Of a stretch of 7,273 nt of DNA, positions 1-6,258 are shown piece by piece (position 1 is the first letter of the stretch; each line of letters opens with the position of its first letter). A program made the translations under genes and the position numbers. The stretch is from the NCBI GenBank assembly GCA_017445525.1, contig JAFSTZ010000171.1:1-7273 (forward strand). The letters run 5' to 3'. The notes under the pieces were generated by a model, which saw only the letters and a program-made list of their open reading frames with translations, was not told where the DNA came from and made no database searches. This DNA comes from Eubacterium sp. GTDB taxonomy: Bacteria > Bacillota > Clostridia > Lachnospirales > Lachnospiraceae.

Positions 1-41
1 ATATACCTACAGAACCCTGTGATATCAAACCAAAACTTTTT

Positions 42-71
42 TTGACAGAACGGGGCATCTTGTGATATAAT
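42..71 (+). promoter_or_regulatory. Sigma-A type promoter of alaS
   Basis: A perfect -35 box TTGACA (42-47) and a perfect -10 box TATAAT (66-71) are separated by 18 nt. A TG at 63-64 gives an extended -10. Transcription would start near position 78, leaving a leader of about 100 nt before the alaS start. The boxes are seen directly; promoter activity is inferred from the vegetative consensus. It probably drives alaS and apbE, and perhaps genes further on. Confidence 0.85.
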
Positions 72-77
72 ACTTGT

Positions 78-180
78 TCGTGACGTGTGCTGTGTTAAGG
101 AAATACAGATTTGTGGACTGCAACATAGTATCGTTATCGGACGATCAATTTGATTTATAATACACGGAGGATATAAAGAG
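78..180 (+). other. alaS 5' leader, no T-box seen
   Basis: This is the untranslated leader between the predicted transcription start and the alaS ATG. It contains a weak 5-bp hairpin (ATCGT 130-134 with ACGAT 141-145) and the ribosome binding site GGAGG (166-170), 10 nt before the start. Synthetase genes in Firmicutes are often controlled by a T-box, but I see neither the T-box consensus (TGGNACCGCG-like) nor a terminator hairpin with a T-run here, and the leader is short for one. Confidence 0.5.
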
Positions 181-2436
181 ATGAAACCTTATGGATTAAA
201 CGAACTGAGAAAAATGTATCTGGATTTCTTTGAAAGCAAAGGACATCTGGTGATGCCCAGCTTTTCTCTGGTTCCACAGAACGACAAATCACTTTTGCTG
301 ATAAATGCGGGCATGGCTCCGCTCAAGCCCTACTTCACCGGACAGGAGGTGCCGCCGAGGAAGCGTGTTGCAACCTGCCAGAAGTGTATCCGTACAGGCG
401 ATATCGAGAATGTCGGTCATACTGCAAGGCACGGCACATTTTTCGAGATGCTCGGTAACTTCTCTTTCGGTGATTACTTCAAGCATGAAGCTATCGCCTG
501 GAGCTGGGAGTTTCTGACAGAGGTTTTGGAGATCCCTGCCGACAGACTTTATCCGTCTGTATATGAGGAGGATGATGAGGCATTTGAGATCTGGGAGAAG
601 GAAGTCGGTATCGCACCGGAGAGGATTTTCCGTTTCGGCAAGGCTGATAACTTTTGGGAGCACGGTGCTGGCCCTTGCGGTCCATGCTCTGAGATCTACT
701 TTGATCGCGGTGAGAAATATGGTTGCGGCAAGCCGGATTGTACGGTGGGCTGTGACTGTGATCGTTATATAGAGATATGGAACAACGTGTTTACCCAGTT
801 TGAGGGTGACGGTCACGGTGGTTACACTGAGCTTGAGAACAAAAATATTGATACAGGTATGGGTCTTGAGAGACTGGCAACCGTTATGCAGGATGTTGAT
901 TCCATCTTTGATGTTGACACCATACGTCATCTGCGCGAAGAGGTCTGCAGGATCGCAGGCGTGGAGTATGGCAAGGACCAGAAGACAGATGTATCTATCC
1001 GAGTGATCACTGATCATATCAGATCGGTAACATTTATGGTTTCAGATGGTGTTACCATGTCAAATGAAGGACGCGGTTATGTGCTCCGTCGTCTGCTTCG
1101 TCGTGCGGCTCGTCATGGAAGACTGCTTGGCATAGAGGGAACATTTTTAGCGGATCTGAGTCAGGTAGTCATAGATGATTCCAAGTCCGGTTATCCTGAT
1201 CTGGAGGCCAGACGCGAGTACATCCAAAAGGTGATCTCCGTCGAGGAGGACAATTTCTCTCATACTATAAATCAGGGTCTTATGATGCTCGACTATGCTA
1301 TGAATATCATGCGTGAAAAAGGCATGACAGAGCTGCCGGGTGACAAGGCATTCCGTCTGAACGATACTTACGGATTCCCTCTCGACCTTATCATGGAGAT
1401 ACTTCAGGACAATGGCTTCTCTGTTGATGAGCGAGGCTTTGATATCGAGATGGACAAACAGCGTCGTACTGCACGTGAAGCCCGCAAGGAAACAAACTAC
1501 ATGGGTGCGGATGCGACCGTTTATCAGGAGATAGATCCTTCCATCGGAAGTAAGTTTGTGGGTTATGACAATCTTGAATACACATCACCTATCACTGTTC
1601 TTACTACAAAGGATGATCTGGTGGACGAGTTGAAATCAGGCGAAAAAGGCACGATCATCGTTGATGAGACACCGTTCTACGGCACGATGGGCGGTCAGGT
1701 CGGAGATACCGGTGTTATCGAGACCAAAGCCGGTGTTTTCCGCGTGGATGAGACTATCCATCTTCAGGGAACCAAGATAGGTCATGTCGGCGAGGTGATC
1801 GACGGTATCATCCGTGTCGGTGATGAGGCAAAACTTAAGGTCAATGAGAATAATCGTTCGCTTATCGCCTGCAACCATACTGCGACGCATATCCTGCAGG
1901 AGTCGCTGCGTCGCGTGCTTGGAAAGCATGTAGAGCAGAAGGGCTCGTATGTGGACAGTGAGCGTTTGCGTTTTGATTTTACACATTTTTCTCCTATGAC
2001 CGAGGATGAGATACGTCAGGTCGAGGAGATGGTAAATGACCAGATACAGAGAGCTCTTTTGGTATTTACGGAAGAGATGACCATGGAAGAGGCCAAAAAG
2101 ACCGGGGCTATGGCTCTTTTCGGAGAAAAATACGGAGAGAAGGTGAGGGTCGTATTTGTAGAGGGATTCTCGATCGAGCTTTGCGGCGGAACACATGTAA
2201 AGAACTCCAAGGATATCACTGCATTTAAGATAGTTTCCGAGAGCGGTATTGCTTCAGGTGTGCGTCGTATAGAGGCACTGACTTCCGTAGGACTTATCAA
2301 GTATCTGAACAGGCATTATGATATGGTTCAAAAGGTTGCCGGACATCTGAAGAGTGCGCCTGCCGAGATCGATGTTAAGGTTGCTCATCTTCAGGAAGAG
2401 ATCAAGACTCTCCAGAAGGAGAATGAGAAACTGTGA
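181..2436 (+). CDS. alaS: Alanyl-tRNA synthetase, cut short by an in-frame stop
   Basis: Charges tRNA-Ala with alanine in the cytoplasm and hydrolyses mischarged Ser/Gly-tRNA-Ala. The ATG follows GGAGG at 166-170. Class II motif 2 lies around residues 83-93 (RHGTFFEMLGN). The conserved GPCGPCSEIYFD stretch and a Cys-rich segment follow, and motif 3 is at 222-231 (NIDTGMGLER). The editing site is intact: H566 and H570 (HTATH), C668 and H672 (CGGTH). The reading frame ends at TGA 2434-2436 after 751 codons, inside the coiled linker (LQKENEKL), whereas the family runs to about 875-880 residues. The missing C-terminal domain is encoded in the same frame directly downstream. The product should keep the aminoacylation and editing active sites but lose the C-Ala domain, which helps tRNA binding, cooperation of editing with aminoacylation, and oligomerisation. 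A nonsense substitution or a sequencing/assembly error is likelier than recoding, because TGA is an ordinary stop for coaD and the CoA-transferase here and Trp is written TGG. Confidence 0.93.
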   Translation: MKPYGLNELRKMYLDFFESKGHLVMPSFSLVPQNDKSLLLINAGMAPLKPYFTGQEVPPRKRVATCQKCIRTGDIENVGHTARHGTFFEMLGNFSFGDYFKHEAIAWSWEFLTEVLEIPADRLYPSVYEEDDEAFEIWEKEVGIAPERIFRFGKADNFWEHGAGPCGPCSEIYFDRGEKYGCGKPDCTVGCDCDRYIEIWNNVFTQFEGDGHGGYTELENKNIDTGMGLERLATVMQDVDSIFDVDTIRHLREEVCRIAGVEYGKDQKTDVSIRVITDHIRSVTFMVSDGVTMSNEGRGYVLRRLLRRAARHGRLLGIEGTFLADLSQVVIDDSKSGYPDLEARREYIQKVISVEEDNFSHTINQGLMMLDYAMNIMREKGMTELPGDKAFRLNDTYGFPLDLIMEILQDNGFSVDERGFDIEMDKQRRTAREARKETNYMGADATVYQEIDPSIGSKFVGYDNLEYTSPITVLTTKDDLVDELKSGEKGTIIVDETPFYGTMGGQVGDTGVIETKAGVFRVDETIHLQGTKIGHVGEVIDGIIRVGDEAKLKVNENNRSLIACNHTATHILQESLRRVLGKHVEQKGSYVDSERLRFDFTHFSPMTEDEIRQVEEMVNDQIQRALLVFTEEMTMEEAKKTGAMALFGEKYGEKVRVVFVEGFSIELCGGTHVKNSKDITAFKIVSESGIASGVRRIEALTSVGLIKYLNRHYDMVQKVAGHLKSAPAEIDVKVAHLQEEIKTLQKENEKL

Positions 2437-2820
2437 TCGAGACTTGCCAAGGATGCAGCAGGTGACGTGACTGCAGATGCTGAGGATGTCGGTGGAATAA
2501 AGATAATAGCCAAGAGGATTGACGGAGTTGATAACAACGGACTCAGGACTCTCAGTGATGAGATGAAACAGAAGCTAGGTGAGGCTGTCATCGTGCTTAT
2601 ATCTGAGGCCGGTGGCAAGGTAAATCTGATCGCAACTGCTACTGACGGAGCCGTTGCAAAGGGAGCTCATGCAGGCAATCTGATCAAAGAGGTTGCAGGA
2701 CTCGTCGGCGGAGGAGGCGGCGGAAAGCCGACTATGGCACAAGCCGGTGGCAAGAATCCTGCCGGTATACCTGAGGCGATCGATAAGGCCGTAGAGGTCA
2801 TGAAACAGCAGATCAGTTAA
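2437..2820 (+). pseudogene. alaS: Detached C-terminal (C-Ala/DHHA1) part of alanyl-tRNA synthetase
   Basis: This stretch continues the alaS frame after the TGA at 2434-2436 with no frameshift and ends at TAA 2818-2820. Counting from the alaS start, the intact gene would have 879 codons before the final stop, which is the normal family length. The sequence opens with SRLAKDAAGDV, continues through the linker, and carries the hallmark glycine run (G843-G848 in full-length numbering, followed by KPTMAQAGGK). These features identify the C-Ala/DHHA1 domain. It shows no frameshift or further stop, so the break looks recent or artefactual. Independent translation could use GTG at 2467 (117 aa), but there is no well-placed Shine-Dalgarno: AAGG at 2449-2452 lies 14 nt away and AGGTGA abuts the GTG. 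A genuine split synthetase, with the domain made as a separate chain, is possible but less likely. Confidence 0.8.
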
Positions 2821-2822
2821 GT

Positions 2823-3914
2823 ATGAACAGAAAAACAACAAAGATAATTGCTGCGGTCATCGTGGTGGCTTTTGCAATCGGACTTATTTTTATAATAAAC
2901 AGTAATCTAAAAGATAAGAACGCTGAACACTCACTCTCGGAAGAGATGTTTGCGATGGATACGGTCATGAAGCTGACTGTTTATGAGACGGCTGAGACTG
3001 ATTGTGACCTGAACGTTGTTATGGATGAGATGCGGGAGCTTATCTATCGTATGGAGAGTGAGTTCTCAGTTACTGATGGTAAAAGTGAGATAAGTAAGCT
3101 GAACGATCTGTCATCATCCGGTGAGTGGCTGACGGTTTCCGATGAGGTTTGGGAGCTGATCGATAAGGCAAAGGACATCGCTGATTCTACCGGATTTGAT
3201 ATAGATAATGACGTTATGGATACGGAAGTATCAAAGCATGCTTTTGATCCGACTCTTTATCCCATAGTGAAGTTATGGGGATTTACTACCGGAACCGAAG
3301 AGCATGTGGTTCCCGACGAGGACGATATTAACAGGGAACTACAGAGAATCGGAGTGCAGAACATCGAGATGGGATCATCTGGCGGGAAGCATGATGTCCG
3401 CCTGATAAATGATGCTCAGATAGATCTGGGAGCGTGCGTAAAGGGATATCTGTCTGATAAGCTTTGTGAGATACTTAAGGCTCATCATGTAAACGGAGTT
3501 TTATCTCTCGGGGGTAATGTCCAGACTGTTGGGACAAAGCCGGACGGATCTCCTTTTGTTATTGGCATCACGGATCCGAAGGACGGAACTTCTCTATTTA
3601 CAAAGTTGGAAAGCAGTGATGAAGCCGTGATAACAAGCGGAAACTACGAGCGTTTTTTTGAGGTTGACGGACACAGATATCATCACATCATGGACAGCCG
3701 CACCGGTATGCCTGCCGAGAGCGGTCTGTCATCTGTTACTGTTATAGGTAAGAGCGGTCTTTACTGTGATGTATATGCAACTGCATTTTTCGTGATGGGT
3801 GAGGATCTGACAAAGAAATATCTTGAGAAAAAACAACCTGATTATAGAGTTATCATGATCCGTGATGATGGCTCATATTGGTGCTCGGACGGTGTGAAAC
3901 TGATCGAAAAATAA
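2823..3914 (+). CDS. apbE: FAD:protein FMN transferase (ApbE family)
   Basis: Transfers FMN from FAD through a phosphoester bond to Thr/Ser of target flavoproteins, outside the cytoplasmic membrane. The 363-aa product starts with a basic stretch and a hydrophobic segment (about residues 8-26). No lipobox Cys follows, so it looks membrane-anchored by an uncleaved signal rather than a lipoprotein. Family motifs appear in order: FAMDTVM (43-49), [14 protein letters not shown] (141-154), [14 protein letters not shown] (201-214), LSLGGN (227-232), [13 protein letters not shown] (286-298) and [11 protein letters not shown] (316-326). D316 and T320 fit the family's Mg2+ ligands. An acidic insert (about residues 126-139) precedes FDPT. 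The ATG lies 2 nt after the alaS frame's final stop and has no clear Shine-Dalgarno, suggesting translational coupling; readthrough or restart past the alaS TGA may therefore affect it. Clients in related anaerobes include Rnf subunits; none is encoded here, so the client is inferred. Confidence 0.9.
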   Translation: MNRKTTKIIAAVIVVAFAIGLIFIINSNLKDKNAEHSLSEEMFAMDTVMKLTVYETAETDCDLNVVMDEMRELIYRMESEFSVTDGKSEISKLNDLSSSGEWLTVSDEVWELIDKAKDIADSTGFDIDNDVMDTEVSKHAFDPTLYPIVKLWGFTTGTEEHVVPDEDDINRELQRIGVQNIEMGSSGGKHDVRLINDAQIDLGACVKGYLSDKLCEILKAHHVNGVLSLGGNVQTVGTKPDGSPFVIGITDPKDGTSLFTKLESSDEAVITSGNYERFFEVDGHRYHHIMDSRTGMPAESGLSSVTVIGKSGLYCDVYATAFFVMGEDLTKKYLEKKQPDYRVIMIRDDGSYWCSDGVKLIEK

Positions 3915-3931
3915 CGGTTATTATTCGATCA
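3901..3931. repeat. 31-bp near-perfect palindrome over the apbE stop codon
   Basis: Two 15-nt arms (3901-3915 and 3917-3931) around a central G at 3916 match at 14 of 15 positions; the only mismatch is A3909 opposite A3923. The arms start TGATCGAA and end TTCGATCA, and the TAA stop of apbE (3912-3914) lies inside the left arm. As RNA it would form a long hairpin with a small CGG loop. The 3' side is ATTATCAGAG rather than a T-run, so it is not a standard intrinsic terminator. It could be a weak terminator, a 3'-end stabilising hairpin, or a DNA operator for the CoA-transferase gene 66 nt downstream. Confidence 0.75.
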
Positions 3932-3940
3932 TTATCAGAG

Positions 3941-3970
3941 TTGTCGGCGGGAATATTTATAGAATAATAA
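3941..3970 (+). promoter_or_regulatory. Possible weak promoter of the CoA-transferase gene
   Basis: TTGTCG (3941-3946) matches the -35 consensus at four of six positions. An AT-rich tract follows, with TAATAA at 3965-3970 after an 18-nt spacer; other -10 registers are possible. No strong -10 stands out. Transcription would begin just before the AAGGAGG ribosome binding site. The gene may instead, or also, be read from the alaS promoter. Confidence 0.3.
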
Positions 3971-3996
3971 TATACAATTATATAAGGAGGTACAGC

Positions 3997-5340
3997 ATGG
4001 ATTTTAATCAGATTTACAAGGAAAAACTCGTTACTGCTGATGCTGCGGCAGCACAGGTAAAGAGTGGTGACTGGGTGGATTACGGATGGACGAGCGGAAC
4101 TCCGGTGGCTTTTGACAAGGCACTGGCTGCACGTATGCCGGAGTTGAGTGATGTGAAGGTTCGCGGCGGTATACTTATGTGGGAGCCGGAGATCTTCAAG
4201 ATTGCCGATCCGGCGGATCATTTTTGCTGGAACTCATGGCACATGGGCGGGATCGAGAGAAAAGCTATCGCGAGTGGTTTCTCCTTCTATGCTCCGCTGA
4301 AGTATTCGGAGCTCCCCAGATACTACAGAGATATGGATGAGGATGTGGATGTTGCCGTATTCCAGGTTACTCCTATGGATAAACATGGATGGTTTAACTT
4401 CGGACCGAATGCATCCCACTATGCAGCGATGATATCCAGATCAAAGAAGGTTTATGTAGAAGTAAATACCAATATGCCCCGATGCCTCGGCGGTTTTGAT
4501 GAGGGGATCCATGTATCTCAGGTTACCGGAATCATCGAGGGAGACAACCCGGCTATGGGACAGATCCCTGCGGGTGGACCTGCTACGGATATCGATAAGA
4601 CAGTTGCGAAGATGATAGTTGAGCGTATCCCGGATGGTGCTTGTCTGCAGCTCGGTATTGGAGGCATGCCGAATGCGGTAGGAGCGATGATCGCCGAGTC
4701 TGATCTGAAGGATTTGGGAGTGCATACAGAGATGTATGTGGATGCATTTGTTGATATGTCGATGGCCGGCAAGATCACCGGTAACTGCAAGAATATAAAT
4801 AGAGGCAGACAGACTTATGCATTTGCGGGAGGAACGCAGAAACTCTATGATTTCCTGGATGACAATCCGGAGTGTATGAGCGTGCCGGTTGATTATGCAA
4901 ATGATGTTGATGTCATCTCTTCACATGACAATTTCATATCTATAAATAATGCGATAGATATCGATCTCTACGGACAGGTAAACGCTGAGTCTGCCGGAAC
5001 CAAAAACATCTCCGGTGCCGGCGGTCAGCTGGACTTCGTGCTCGGTGCTTATAAGTCAAAGGGTGGAAAGAGCTTTATCTGTCTTTCATCTACATTTAAA
5101 AATAAAGCGGGTGAGACCGTTTCACGTATACGTCCGACTCTGGCAAACGGATCTATAGTTACCGACCCGAGACCTTGTGTGATGTATGTGGTTACCGAGC
5201 ATGGTATCGTGAACCTCAAAGGTAAATCTGCATGGCAGAGAGCAGAGGCTCTTATCAGCATAGCACATCCTGATTTCAGAGATGAGCTTATCGCAGAGGC
5301 TGAGAAGATGAATATTTGGAGAAGATCTAACAAGAGATGA
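3997..5340 (+). CDS. Butyryl-CoA:acetate (or 4-hydroxybutyrate) CoA-transferase
   Basis: Moves CoA between an acyl-CoA and acetate by a ping-pong reaction through a glutamyl-CoA thioester. In gut butyrate producers this is the last step: butyryl-CoA + acetate gives butyrate + acetyl-CoA. The 447-aa product has the family length and ends in the family's usual IWRRSN tail, which supports TGA 5338-5340 as the true stop. Conserved blocks include [47 protein letters not shown] (216-228), LGVHTEMY with the probable catalytic Glu245, GQVNAES (326-332) and GAGGQLDF (340-347). The ATG at 3997 has a strong AAGGAGG (3984-3990) 6 nt upstream. The family includes butyryl-CoA:acetate transferase (But) and 4-hydroxybutyrate CoA-transferase (AbfT/Cat2-like), which are hard to tell apart by eye. 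The remembered similarity to Roseburia-type But, plus the nearby thiolase, favours the butyrate role. It is soluble and cytoplasmic. No symbol is given because substrate specificity is not proven. Confidence 0.88.
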   Translation: MDFNQIYKEKLVTADAAAAQVKSGDWVDYGWTSGTPVAFDKALAARMPELSDVKVRGGILMWEPEIFKIADPADHFCWNSWHMGGIERKAIASGFSFYAPLKYSELPRYYRDMDEDVDVAVFQVTPMDKHGWFNFGPNASHYAAMISRSKKVYVEVNTNMPRCLGGFDEGIHVSQVTGIIEGDNPAMGQIPAGGPATDIDKTVAKMIVERIPDGACLQLGIGGMPNAVGAMIAESDLKDLGVHTEMYVDAFVDMSMAGKITGNCKNINRGRQTYAFAGGTQKLYDFLDDNPECMSVPVDYANDVDVISSHDNFISINNAIDIDLYGQVNAESAGTKNISGAGGQLDFVLGAYKSKGGKSFICLSSTFKNKAGETVSRIRPTLANGSIVTDPRPCVMYVVTEHGIVNLKGKSAWQRAEALISIAHPDFRDELIAEAEKMNIWRRSNKR

Positions 5341-5431
5341 TCCCTGTTTGATCTGTTCGGGATTTTGGCGGATGCCGTGCGTGTTGATCTTTCCGGTACT
5401 GATGTTATAGAAAAATCCAAGGAGCGTTATT

Positions 5432-5905
5432 ATGAAGGCTATTTATCCCGGAAGCTTTGATCCGGTGACATACGGTCATATCGATATCATAGAGAGAGCA
5501 TCAAAGGTTGTCGATGAGCTGATCATCGGTGTGTTGGTAAACAGTGAGAAGCACCCCATGTTTTCCATCGAAGAGAGGATAGCTTTGCTGGAACGTGTGA
5601 CGGGACATTTATCTAACGTATCCGTAAAAACCTTTGACGGACTGACAGTTGAGTTTTGCAAGATAAATGGTGCGAACCTCATCATCAGGGGACTGCGCGC
5701 GGTGACTGACTTTGAGACCGAGATGCAGATCGCCCAGACCAATCACAGCATTGAGCCGACCGTGGACACTATGTTCTTTACGACCAGCCTTGAGTATTCA
5801 TATCTGAGTTCAACTATCGTGAAGGAGATAGCTTCATATGGTGCCGATGTGTCAAAGATGGTTCCGGATGTCGTGGCAAACGCTCTAAAGGAGAAACTAT
5901 CGTGA
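5432..5905 (+). CDS. coaD: Phosphopantetheine adenylyltransferase
   Basis: Catalyses the fourth step of coenzyme A synthesis: 4'-phosphopantetheine + ATP gives dephospho-CoA + PPi, in the cytoplasm. The 157-aa product has the usual family length. It carries the nucleotidyltransferase start [12 protein letters not shown] (5-16; TxGH signature T13-G15-H16), the phosphopantetheine/ATP-binding [14 protein letters not shown] block (84-97, with R86 and R89), and the C-terminal [13 protein letters not shown] (122-134) that closes the ATP site. The ATG follows AAGGAG (5419-5424) by 7 nt. The 91-bp gap after the CoA-transferase holds no convincing promoter, so the two may share a transcript. In many Firmicutes coaD follows rsmD; here it follows a CoA-using enzyme. 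The TGA stop overlaps the start of the small downstream gene by 3 nt. Confidence 0.96.
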   Translation: MKAIYPGSFDPVTYGHIDIIERASKVVDELIIGVLVNSEKHPMFSIEERIALLERVTGHLSNVSVKTFDGLTVEFCKINGANLIIRGLRAVTDFETEMQIAQTNHSIEPTVDTMFFTTSLEYSYLSSTIVKEIASYGADVSKMVPDVVANALKEKLS

Positions 5906-6081
5906 AAGTGTCGGATGAAGAGAAAGCTGAAGAGGATAAGTACAAGGATTACTATACAACAAATCTGTTTGAGGGGCTGAAGAAAGCCAATCCAAAGGTG
6001 CTGACTGCTATAGGTATCATCGCAGTGATCCTCATAGTCGTGATCATACTTGTGTTCGGCGGAGGTCAGGCAGGCGCATAA
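5902..6081 (+). CDS. Small single-pass membrane protein (59 aa), unknown function
   Basis: A GTG at 5902 overlaps the coaD stop (GTGA, 5902-5905), with AAAGGAG (5887-5893) 8 nt upstream inside coaD. This is a strong sign of a translated, coupled gene. The protein begins with a highly charged stretch ([18 protein letters not shown]), passes through a linker with a Lys pair (EGLKKANPK), and has one hydrophobic helix of about 20 residues (33-52, rich in I, V and L). It ends in a short GGGQAGA tail. Lysines just before the helix suggest the N-terminus stays in the cytoplasm, with only the small tail outside. There is no signal-peptidase site, Cys lipobox or catalytic motif. I do not recognise the family. 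Its position could suggest a link to CoA metabolism or simply a shared transcript. Confidence 0.75.
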   Translation: MKVSDEEKAEEDKYKDYYTTNLFEGLKKANPKVLTAIGIIAVILIVVIILVFGGGQAGA

Positions 6082-6155
6082 AATCAGTTATTTCGCGGAT
6101 TGATCGTCGATTCACGGATTTTATTAAGATTTTTCTTCGGATTTCGGTTTTCTCA

Positions 6156-6184
6156 TTGACAATCGGACTGATTTTTGTTATGAT
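6156..6184 (+). promoter_or_regulatory. Strong sigma-A type promoter of the thiolase gene
   Basis: A perfect TTGACA (6156-6161), an ideal 17-nt spacer and TATGAT (6179-6184; one change from TATAAT) form a near-consensus promoter. Transcription should start around 6191, giving a leader of about 68 nt. It starts a new transcription unit independent of coaD. Its strength fits the high expression usual for butyrate-pathway genes. Upstream, 6082-6155 has no convincing terminator: only a 4-bp AAGA/TCTT hairpin and CGGATT repeats. Confidence 0.88.
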
Positions 6185-6194
6185 ATCGAAAGGG

Positions 6195-6210
6195 TGTCAC
6201 TTTTGTGGCA
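6195..6210 (+). promoter_or_regulatory. Inverted repeat at the thiolase transcription start
   Basis: TGTCAC (6195-6200) and GTGGCA (6205-6210) flank TTTT. In RNA they form a 6-bp stem with one G-U pair and a four-base loop, a few nucleotides from the predicted 5' end. As DNA it is a TGNCAC-N4-GTGNCA near-palindrome placed where a repressor could block initiation. Either role (5' mRNA stabiliser or operator) is inferred; the symmetry is seen, but it is short enough to arise by chance. Confidence 0.35.
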
Positions 6211-6225
6211 AACGTTCGTAACTAA

Positions 6226-6239
6226 TGTAAAATTATACA
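6226..6239. promoter_or_regulatory. TGTA-N6-TACA partial palindrome in the thiolase leader
   Basis: TGTAAAATTATACA is symmetrical at 12 of 14 positions and lies just before the AAGGAGG (6244-6250). TGTA-N6-TACA resembles the general shape of many helix-turn-helix operators, but it sits in AT-rich DNA and does not match the Rex consensus (TTGTTAA-N4-TTAACAA) that often controls these operons. Low confidence. Confidence 0.2.
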
Positions 6240-6258
6240 AAATAAGGAGGACTTATTC

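Noticed and set aside
133..161. Second TATAAT (156-161) as an alaS promoter
   Set aside because: There is no -35 box at the right distance, and transcription would begin at or inside the ribosome binding site. The promoter at 42-71 is far better.
289..1017. Long open frame on the minus strand (242 codons) opposite alaS
   Set aside because: It lies wholly inside the conserved alaS coding region, has no ribosome binding site or recognisable domain, and reads as a codon-bias shadow. The same holds for the other minus-strand frames opposite alaS, the CoA-transferase, coaD and the thiolase.
2434..2436. TGA recoding (selenocysteine or Trp) in alaS
   Set aside because: Trp is written TGG throughout, TGA ends coaD and the CoA-transferase correctly, the family has no Sec or conserved Trp at this linker position, and I see no clear SECIS-like hairpin immediately after the codon.
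5339..5366. Possible terminator after the CoA-transferase (ATCCC/GGGAT then TTTT)
   Set aside because: The stem is only 5 bp with a 14-nt loop and the T-run is four bases, too weak to call.
5384..5411. Possible promoter for coaD (TTGATC, 16 nt, TATAGA)
   Set aside because: Both boxes match only four of six consensus bases, and transcription would start at the ribosome binding site itself, leaving almost no leader.
5341..5460. In-frame open extension of 39 codons after the CoA-transferase TGA
   Set aside because: The protein already ends with the family's usual IWRRSN tail, the extension has no recognisable similarity and runs into coaD out of frame. An open run of this length is easily due to chance, unlike the homologous extension after the alaS TGA.
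6082..6155. Intrinsic terminator after the small membrane protein gene
   Set aside because: There are T-rich stretches and CGGATT direct repeats, but no stable GC-rich stem followed by a T-run.
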